40,158 bases of DNA. It comes from an uncultured beta proteobacterium (GTDB lineage: Bacteria; Pseudomonadota; Gammaproteobacteria; Burkholderiales; SG8-41). Numbering within the stretch: the stretch's first letter is position 1; each line of letters begins with the position of its first letter. Made by a program: the position numbers and the translations under genes. Below the pieces are notes generated by a model. That model ran no database searches, was not told the origin of the DNA, and was given only the letters and a program-made list of their open reading frames with translations. The stretch spans positions 1 to 40,158 of the forward strand of contig CADECM010000054.1 of assembly GCA_902825845.1 (NCBI GenBank), read 5' to 3'. This document shows positions 34,823 through 40,158 of the stretch, in pieces.

Positions 34823-34851
34823 CTCCATGTCCTGCTGCAACGCCTTGTGTC

Positions 34852-36240
34852 TTACGTGTTACGCCGTGCCAGTTCCCCGGCCACATTGCCGATCGACCCC
34901 GCACCCATGATCAGCACCACGTCGCCATCGCGTGCCGCACCGCGTATCGCGTCGGCAACACCCGCCACGTCGTCCACGAACAACGGCTCGACCTTGCCCA
35001 GCAGCCGCACCGCGCGCGCCAGCGCGCGCCCGTCAGCGGCGGGAATGGGCGCTTCGCCCGCGGCATAAACTTCGGTGAGCAGCAGCGCGTCCACCGTCGA
35101 CAGCACTTTCACGAAATCCTCAAAGCAGTCGCGGGTGCGCGTGTAACGGTGCGGCTGGAACGCCAGCATCAGCCGCCGTCCGGGAAACGCGCCGCGCGCG
35201 GCCGCCACCGTGGCGGCCATCTCCACCGGGTGATGGCCGTAGTCGTCGATCACCGCAGCAACGCCGCCGCCGGCGAGCGCCACATCGCCATAGCGCTGAA
35301 AGCGCCGGCCCACGCCCTTGAATTCGCTCAGCGCCTTTACAATTTTGTCATCGGGCACGCCCACTTCGGTGGCCACGGCAATCGCCGCCAGTGCGTTCAG
35401 CACGTTGTGCATGCCCGGCAGATTCAGCGCGATCGCCAGTTCCGGCGCGCCGGCGCGCTGCGCCTGGAAGTGCATCTGACCGCCGCTATGCACCACGCCC
35501 GCCGCGCGCACCTGTGCCTGCGGCGACAGGCCATAGGTCATCACCGGCTTGGTGATGTGCGGCACGATCTCGCGCACGTTGGCATCGTCCTGGCACAGCA
35601 CCACCATGCCGTAGAACGGCAGATGCTGGGTGAATTCGACAAACGCGTGTTTCAGGCGCTCGAGCGAATGGCCGTAGGTCTCCATATGATCGGCGTCGAT
35701 GTTGGTGATCACTGACAACACCGGCTGCAAATGCAGAAAAGACGCATCCGATTCGTCAGCCTCCACCACAATGAATTCGCCGCTGCCCAGGCGCGCGTGC
35801 GCGCCGGCGCTGTTCAGGCGCCCGCCGATCACGAAGGTGGGATCGAGGCCGCCCTCGGCCAGTACGCTTGCCACCAGGCTGGTGGTGGTGGTCTTGCCAT
35901 GCGTGCCGGCGATGGCGATGCCCTGCTTCAGGCGCATCAACTCCGCCAGCATCAGCGCGCGCGGCACCACCGGAATGCGCTGTTCACGCGCGGCCAGCAC
36001 TTCCGGGTTGTCCGCCTTCACCGCGGTGGACACCACCACCGCATCGGCGCCGGCGATATTAAGCGCCGCGTGTCCCTGATACACGGTGGCACCCAAGCCG
36101 GCCAGACGCCGTGTTGCCGCATTCGACGACAGATCCGAACCGCTGATGCGGTAATCGAGATTCAGCAACACCTCCGCGATACCGCTCATGCCCGATCCAC
36201 CTATCCCCACGAAGTGCACGTGTTTGACTTTATGCCGCAT
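34852..36240 (-). CDS. murC: UDP-N-acetylmuramate--L-alanine ligase MurC
   Basis: A 462-residue Mur ligase adding L-Ala to UDP-MurNAc. The start at 36240 ([25 protein letters not shown]) gives the UDP-binding Rossmann motif. [18 protein letters not shown] is the ATP P-loop, [10 protein letters not shown] the Mg site, and [14 protein letters not shown] and [16 protein letters not shown] belong to the C-terminal domain. It overlaps the murG end by 11 bp and is 29 bp before murB. Confidence 0.97.
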   Translation of the reverse strand: MRHKVKHVHFVGIGGSGMSGIAEVLLNLDYRISGSDLSSNAATRRLAGLGATVYQGHAALNIAGADAVVVSTAVKADNPEVLAAREQRIPVVPRALMLAELMRLKQGIAIAGTHGKTTTTSLVASVLAEGGLDPTFVIGGRLNSAGAHARLGSGEFIVVEADESDASFLHLQPVLSVITNIDADHMETYGHSLERLKHAFVEFTQHLPFYGMVVLCQDDANVREIVPHITKPVMTYGLSPQAQVRAAGVVHSGGQMHFQAQRAGAPELAIALNLPGMHNVLNALAAIAVATEVGVPDDKIVKALSEFKGVGRRFQRYGDVALAGGGVAAVIDDYGHHPVEMAATVAAARGAFPGRRLMLAFQPHRYTRTRDCFEDFVKVLSTVDALLLTEVYAAGEAPIPAADGRALARAVRLLGKVEPLFVDDVAGVADAIRGAARDGDVVLIMGAGSIGNVAGELARRNT

Positions 36241-37315
36241 GCGCCAACCCCTTGCAGATATCTCCAACGTCCCGCGCGGCATCCGGTTTTGCCGCGCTGT
36301 GCGCCGCGCGCGCCATCTCCAGCAGTTGGCCGCGCGCAAGGCTTTGCAGCAGTTGCGCCAGGCGTTGAGGCGTGAATTCCACCTGCGGAATCAGCATGGC
36401 GGCGCCGCGTGCGGACAAGAATCGCGCGTTCAGGGTTTGATGGTCGTCCACCGCCCACGGCAGCGGCACCAGTATCGAAGCCACGCCCGCTGCCGCCAGT
36501 TCGGTCACCGTCGAGGCGCCGGCACGACAGATCACCACATCGGCGGCGGCATAGCGCGCCGCCATGTCATCGATGAACGGCAGCGTTTCAGCTGTCACGC
36601 CGGCTGCGGCATACGCCGCGCGCAGGCCTTCGATATGCGCCGTCCCCGACTGATGGGTGACCCGCGGACGCTGCGCCTCGGACAGCAGTGCCAGCGCCCT
36701 GGGCAAGGTGTCGTTGAGCACAGCCGCGCCCAGACTGCCGCCAAGCACCAACACGCTGAGCCGGTCATCGCGGACCGCGCGCTCGCCATAGCGCGCCTCG
36801 GGCGCTGCAATGCCGCCGATATCGGCGCGCGTGGGGTTGCCCACCCACATCACTAACTTATTGTTTTTAAAAGAATTTGGGAATGCCGAAAGAACCTTGT
36901 CAGCGAGCCGGGCCAGCACGCGATTGGTCAGCCCCGCCACCGAATTCTGTTCGTGAATCACCAGCGGACGGCGCATCAGCGCGGCCATCAATCCGCCCGG
37001 AAACGCAACGTAACCGCCCATGCCCAACACCACGTCGGGGCGATGCGCAAATATGGCGCGCGCGCTTTGCGCGCATGCAATCAGCAAATTGAACGGCAGC
37101 AACAGCGCGCGCAGCAGGCCTTTGCCACGAAGGCCGGAAAAACGTATCCATGCCATCACGCAGCCCGTCGGCGGCACGATGCGCGCCTCCATGCCGGCGC
37201 GCGAGCCGAGCCAGACGATCGTCCACCCCTGTTCGCGCAGGTAAGCGGCCACCGACAGCGCCGGGTAGATGTGGCCGCCGGTGCCGCCGGCCATGATCAT
37301 CAGGGTGCGGTTCAT
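36230..37315 (-). CDS. murG: Lipid II-forming N-acetylglucosaminyltransferase MurG
   Basis: A 361-residue GT28 enzyme that adds GlcNAc to lipid I on the inner face of the membrane. The start at 37315 ([23 protein letters not shown]) gives the G-loop; the open frame continues 23 codons upstream into the duplicated ftsW tail and is not used. [16 protein letters not shown] and [12 protein letters not shown] are family motifs, and [31 protein letters not shown] binds UDP-GlcNAc. [16 protein letters not shown] is coded by the AT-rich motif and may be about 3 residues longer than the relatives I recall. Confidence 0.96.
   Translation of the reverse strand: MNRTLMIMAGGTGGHIYPALSVAAYLREQGWTIVWLGSRAGMEARIVPPTGCVMAWIRFSGLRGKGLLRALLLPFNLLIACAQSARAIFAHRPDVVLGMGGYVAFPGGLMAALMRRPLVIHEQNSVAGLTNRVLARLADKVLSAFPNSFKNNKLVMWVGNPTRADIGGIAAPEARYGERAVRDDRLSVLVLGGSLGAAVLNDTLPRALALLSEAQRPRVTHQSGTAHIEGLRAAYAAAGVTAETLPFIDDMAARYAAADVVICRAGASTVTELAAAGVASILVPLPWAVDDHQTLNARFLSARGAAMLIPQVEFTPQRLAQLLQSLARGQLLEMARAAHSAAKPDAARDVGDICKGLAHAA
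36851..36874 (-). repeat. Dispersed AT-rich motif, copy 9 (inside murG, sense)
   Basis: Minus-strand TTTTAAAAACAATAAGTTAG encodes FKNNKLV. It resembles AAAAACAAATAGTTA at 22834-22814 with small shifts. Confidence 0.45.
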
Positions 37316-37319
37316 GGCC

Positions 37320-37454
37320 TCACACCTTGAATCCCCTCGCGTGTTGCCCGGCGTTTTGGCTACGACATAACTGTTGCTGCGCAAAAGTTAGTCTCCGCCG
37401 AAACAGGCAACCGTCACCTTGTTCCACCGCAGGCGCGTATTCCAGGACCTTCAT
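37320..37454 (-). CDS. Small ORF, copy 2 of the 131-bp tandem duplication
   Basis: A 44-codon frame identical to the one at 37451-37585 except that its last codon before the stop is GTG rather than GTA. It starts with an ATG overlapping copy 1's TGA (ATGA) and ends 4 bp before the murG ATG. No family recognised. The last eight residues (QHARGFKV) equal the FtsW C-terminus because the repeat unit includes the ftsW 3' end. Confidence 0.45.
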   Translation of the reverse strand: MKVLEYAPAVEQGDGCLFRRRLTFAQQQLCRSQNAGQHARGFKV

Positions 37455-37610
37455 ACCTTGAATCCCCTCGCGTGTTGCCCGGCGTTTTGGCTACGACATA
37501 ACTGTTGCTGCGCAAAAGTTAGTCTCCGCCGAAACAGGCAACCGTCACCTTGTTCCACCGCAGGCGCGTATTCCAGGACCTTCATACCTTGAATCCCCTC
37601 GCGTGTTGCC
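37324..37610 (-). repeat. 131-bp tandem duplication between ftsW and murG
   Basis: Two full units (37324-37454 and 37455-37585) with no difference that I can see, plus a 25-bp third partial unit (37586-37610) that is the 3' end of ftsW itself. The period is exactly 131 bp. Each unit carries a 106-bp novel part and the 25-bp ftsW tail. Confidence 0.95.
37451..37585 (-). CDS. Small ORF, copy 1 of the 131-bp tandem duplication
   Basis: A 44-residue frame starting with an ATG that overlaps the ftsW TGA (ATGA) and ending in a TGA that overlaps the next copy's ATG. It begins [15 protein letters not shown], is rich in Gln and Arg in the middle, and ends [10 protein letters not shown]. The 131-bp period plus the 4-nt overlap keeps each unit open for exactly 45 codons, so ribosomes could pass ftsW, ORF, ORF, murG by termination-reinitiation. 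Whether the peptide matters or the unit is a recent duplication is open. Confidence 0.5.
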   Translation of the reverse strand: MKVLEYAPAVEQGDGCLFRRRLTFAQQQLCRSQNAGQHARGFKV

Positions 37611-38751
37611 TGTTTTCCCAGTCAATCCGCAGCAGTATCGCGATGGCCACACAGGTCGCGGTTATGGCGCTGCCGCCAAATGACAACAGTGGCAGGGTCA
37701 ATCCTTTGGTCGGCAGCACACCCATGTTGACGCCCATGTTGATGATGGCCTGCACGCCGATCCACAGGCCGATGCCCTGTGCCACCAGCGCCGCGTAATA
37801 GCGTTCCTGAAACGCGGCGCGGCGCCCGATGGCGAAGGCACGCCACACGATCCAGGCGAACATCACCACGATCGCCAGCACACTGACAAAGCCGAGTTCT
37901 TCGGCGATCACCGCCAGCAGGAAGTCGGTGTGCGCCTCGGGCAGGTAGAAGAGTTTTTCGACGCTGCCGCCAAGCCCCACGCCGAGCCATTCGCCGCGCC
38001 CGAAGGCAATCAGCGCGTGCGACAACTGGTAGCCCTTGCCGTAGGGGTCCGACCAAGGGTCCAGGAAGCCCAGGATGCGCTGCATGCGGTACGGCGAAAA
38101 CCAGATCAGCGCGACGAAACCGGCCACCAGCATCACGATCAGCCCGGCAAACAACTTCCAGTTCATGCCGCCGAGAAACAGAATGCCCATCGCAATCACC
38201 GTGATCACCGCGAACGCGCCGAAATCGGGCTCGCGCAACAGCAGTCCGCCGGTAAGCAGCATGACCGAGAACAGCGGCAAGAATCCCCTGCTCAGGCTGT
38301 GCATGAATGCCGCCTTGCGCACGGTATAGTCGGCCGCGTAGAGCACCGCAAATACTTTCATCAGCTCCGACGGCTGCAGATTGAACACGATCAACGGTAT
38401 CCAGCGCCGCGCGCCGTTCACCTCGCGCCCGATGCCGGGAATCAGCACCAGCAGCAGCAGCACCAGCCCGATCAGGAACAGGTGCAGGGCGAAGCGCTGC
38501 CACAGCCGCGTCGGTATCTGAAACGCGATCAGGCCCGCCAGCACGCTCAGCGCAACAAACACGGCGTGCCGCGCCAGATAGTAGGTCGCCTGATTGCCGG
38601 TGGCGCGGCCGCCTTCGGCAATCGCGATCGACGCCGAATACACCATCACCACACCCAGCCCCAGCAGCAGGACGGTGAGCCACACCAGCGTGCGGTCGAT
38701 TTCCGCGGGCGGCGTTGGCGCAGCCGGAATACGGATGGCATTGGACAACAT
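37582..38751 (-). CDS. ftsW: Lipid II polymerase / division protein FtsW
   Basis: A 389-residue SEDS-family glycosyltransferase with about ten membrane helices. The start at 38751 ([15 protein letters not shown]) lies one base after the murD stop. [66 protein letters not shown] (catalytic Asp), [45 protein letters not shown] and [13 protein letters not shown] are the signature stretches. The C-terminus [10 protein letters not shown] is the part copied in the adjoining tandem repeats. Confidence 0.97.
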   Translation of the reverse strand: MLSNAIRIPAAPTPPAEIDRTLVWLTVLLLGLGVVMVYSASIAIAEGGRATGNQATYYLARHAVFVALSVLAGLIAFQIPTRLWQRFALHLFLIGLVLLLLVLIPGIGREVNGARRWIPLIVFNLQPSELMKVFAVLYAADYTVRKAAFMHSLSRGFLPLFSVMLLTGGLLLREPDFGAFAVITVIAMGILFLGGMNWKLFAGLIVMLVAGFVALIWFSPYRMQRILGFLDPWSDPYGKGYQLSHALIAFGRGEWLGVGLGGSVEKLFYLPEAHTDFLLAVIAEELGFVSVLAIVVMFAWIVWRAFAIGRRAAFQERYYAALVAQGIGLWIGVQAIINMGVNMGVLPTKGLTLPLLSFGGSAITATCVAIAILLRIDWENRQHARGFKV

Positions 38752-38752
38752 G

Positions 38753-40132
38753 TCAGGACTCCTGCTGCGCCAGTTGCGCCACGGCGGCGGCAAACACTTC
38801 AGCGCGGTGAACGTAGTTGCGGAACATGTCGTAGCTGGCACAGGCCGGCGACAGCAGAACGGCATCACCGGCTTGCGCCGCGGCATACGCCATTGCGACC
38901 GCCTCGCGCATGTCGCCTGCATGCCGCAGGACCACGCCCGACGCTTGCAGCACACGTGCAATGCGCGCCGCGTCGCGCCCGATCAACACCACCGCGCGCG
39001 CGCGCGCGGCTGCCGCGGCCAGCGGCGAAAAATCCTGACCCTTGCCGTCGCCGCCGGCGATCAGCACCACCGGTTGCTGCATGCCGCACAGCGCTGCCAC
39101 GGTAGCGCCGACGTTGGTGCCCTTGGAATCGTCGTAAAACTCTATGTTATTGATTTTATTTATTATTTCAACGCGGTGCGGCAGACCTTTGAAGTCGCGC
39201 AAGGCACTCGCCATGGCATCATGCGATACACCCAGCGCGGCGCACAAGGCGCCCGCTGCCAGTGCATTGGCGGCGTTATGCAAACCGGCCAGCGGCAACC
39301 CGGACAGCGGCAGAATCGCGCGATCGGCGTGCGCCAGCAGTTGACCCGGGCCGCTGCCGAGCAGGCCCCATTCGTTGGCGGCACGCGGCTCGCCCAACCC
39401 GAAGGTGGTCACCTCGCGGCCCGCGCGCGCCATGCTCATGCTGTAGGCGTCATCGCGATTCAGCACCTGCACGCCGCCGCCGTCAAAAATGCGGGCCTTG
39501 GCCGCGCCGTACTCGGCCAGGCTGTCGTAGCGATCCATGTGGTCTTCACTCAAATTCAGCAGGGTCGCGGCCGCCGGTGTGAGGCTCGCCGTGGTTTCGA
39601 GCTGAAAGCTCGACAGTTCCAGCACGAAGGTGTCGGGCATGGCACGCCCGTCCTCGATTTGCGTCATCACATCGAGCACCGGCAGACCGATGTTGCCGGC
39701 CATCACCGTGTCGTGTCCGGCGGCCGTACACATCGCGCCGCACAGGGCGGTAACGGTGCTCTTGCCATTGGAACCGGTGACGGCGATCACGCGCGCGGCA
39801 GACGCCCGCTGCGCCAACGCCTGCGCGAACAGCGCCACATCGCCGGTGACCGGCGTGCCGCGGCGAATCGCCGCAGCCAGTTCACCCACGCGCGGGTCAA
39901 TGCCGGGACTTACGGCGATCAGCTCGGCCGCCGCAAAGTCGTCGTGCCGGAATTCTCCGGCGTGCACGTTGACCCGCGGCCAATCGCGCGCCAGCTGTGC
40001 TGCGTGCGGCGGCGCCGCGCGCGTGTCGGCGACCGACACAAGCGCGCCCTGCCGCGCCAGCCAGCGCGTCATCGACAAGCCCGTGTCACCCAGACCCAGC
40101 ACCAGTACTTTCCTTCCGTTAACCATGGCCAT
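38753..40132 (-). CDS. murD: UDP-N-acetylmuramoyl-L-alanine--D-glutamate ligase MurD
   Basis: A 459-residue Mur ligase adding D-Glu. The UDP-binding motif is [18 protein letters not shown], the P-loop is [16 protein letters not shown], and [29 protein letters not shown] and [17 protein letters not shown] are all family motifs. The ATG at 40132 or 40126 (MVNGRKVLV) may be used; neither has a Shine-Dalgarno. The AT-rich motif supplies [11 protein letters not shown] codons at 39141-39170. mraY is expected just outside the right edge. Confidence 0.97.
   Translation of the reverse strand: MAMVNGRKVLVLGLGDTGLSMTRWLARQGALVSVADTRAAPPHAAQLARDWPRVNVHAGEFRHDDFAAAELIAVSPGIDPRVGELAAAIRRGTPVTGDVALFAQALAQRASAARVIAVTGSNGKSTVTALCGAMCTAAGHDTVMAGNIGLPVLDVMTQIEDGRAMPDTFVLELSSFQLETTASLTPAAATLLNLSEDHMDRYDSLAEYGAAKARIFDGGGVQVLNRDDAYSMSMARAGREVTTFGLGEPRAANEWGLLGSGPGQLLAHADRAILPLSGLPLAGLHNAANALAAGALCAALGVSHDAMASALRDFKGLPHRVEIINKINNIEFYDDSKGTNVGATVAALCGMQQPVVLIAGGDGKGQDFSPLAAAAARARAVVLIGRDAARIARVLQASGVVLRHAGDMREAVAMAYAAAQAGDAVLLSPACASYDMFRNYVHRAEVFAAAVAQLAQQES
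39141..39160 (-). repeat. Dispersed AT-rich motif, copy 10 (inside murD, sense)
   Basis: Minus-strand AATAAAATCAATAACATAGA, coding for NKINNIE. The first 11 bases equal the metC and murB copies. Confidence 0.5.
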
Positions 40133-40136
40133 CAGA

Positions 40137-40157
40137 ATTGAAGATTGAAGATTGAGG
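40137..40157. repeat. 7-bp tandem repeat upstream of murD
   Basis: ATTGAAG, ATTGAAG, ATTGAGG in direct tandem, in the leader of murD at the right edge. Three units are visible and it may continue outside the window. Confidence 0.7.
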
Positions 40158-40158
40158 A

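Noticed and set aside
37324..37610. Tandem repeats considered as a CRISPR array.
   Set aside because: The 131-bp units are contiguous, have no variable spacers and contain coding sequence of ftsW.

Overview
The window looks like a chromosomal segment of a GC-rich betaproteobacterium. The right half holds the division and cell-wall (dcw) block in beta order, followed by lpxC, a DUF721/DciA gene, an M23 peptidase, secA, argJ, a DUF815 ATPase, a Nudix-ThiE fusion, yacG, zapD, pilD and pilC. I saw no rRNA, tRNA, CRISPR array or complete insertion sequence.

Layout. 1-9900 is accessory: the tail of an RHS toxin-type protein, an MFS exporter, an OsmC-like gene, an exported methyltransferase, two Lin0512-family paralogues, a quinone oxidoreductase, an operon of flavoprotein, 2x[4Fe-4S] ferredoxin and AhpD-like protein, a hypothetical gene, a YciI protein and a VOC protein. 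9986-16150 holds prfC, a zinc-ribbon/TAXI pair, a second exported methyltransferase, metC and a small hypothetical gene. 16241-20967 (plus strand) is CNNM/CBS, pilC, pilD, zapD, yacG; pilB and coaE, which often sit here in related bacteria, are absent. 20964-40132 (almost all minus strand) is Nudix-ThiE, DUF815, argJ, secA, M23, lpxC, then (in transcription order from 40132) murD, ftsW, murG, murC, murB, ddl, ftsQ, ftsA, ftsZ. Only the DciA gene faces the other way.

Main results. (1) Two genes, OsmC-like (1762-2328) and AhpD-like (5110-5703), are interrupted by one in-frame TGA exactly where each family has its redox cysteine. Each TGA is followed at once by a stable hairpin with a GU-containing loop, so both are read as selenoproteins. 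The AhpD one has a C-x-x-U-x3-H site and closes the flavoprotein-ferredoxin operon. (2) An AT-rich motif of about 20 bp, roughly AATAAAAWCAAATASTTRC, recurs at ten or eleven places, both between genes and inside metC, murB, murG and murD. There it is in frame, on the sense strand, and causes little or no change in protein length. (3) Between ftsW and murG lies an exact 131-bp tandem duplication that encodes the same 44-residue ORF twice, linked by ATGA overlaps. A similar 42-residue ORF, built from a copy of the ddl 5' end, lies between murB and ddl.

Functional picture: the right half makes lipid II, the divisome and the Sec motor. The left half is a redox and stress-defence neighbourhood that depends on selenocysteine machinery encoded outside this window.
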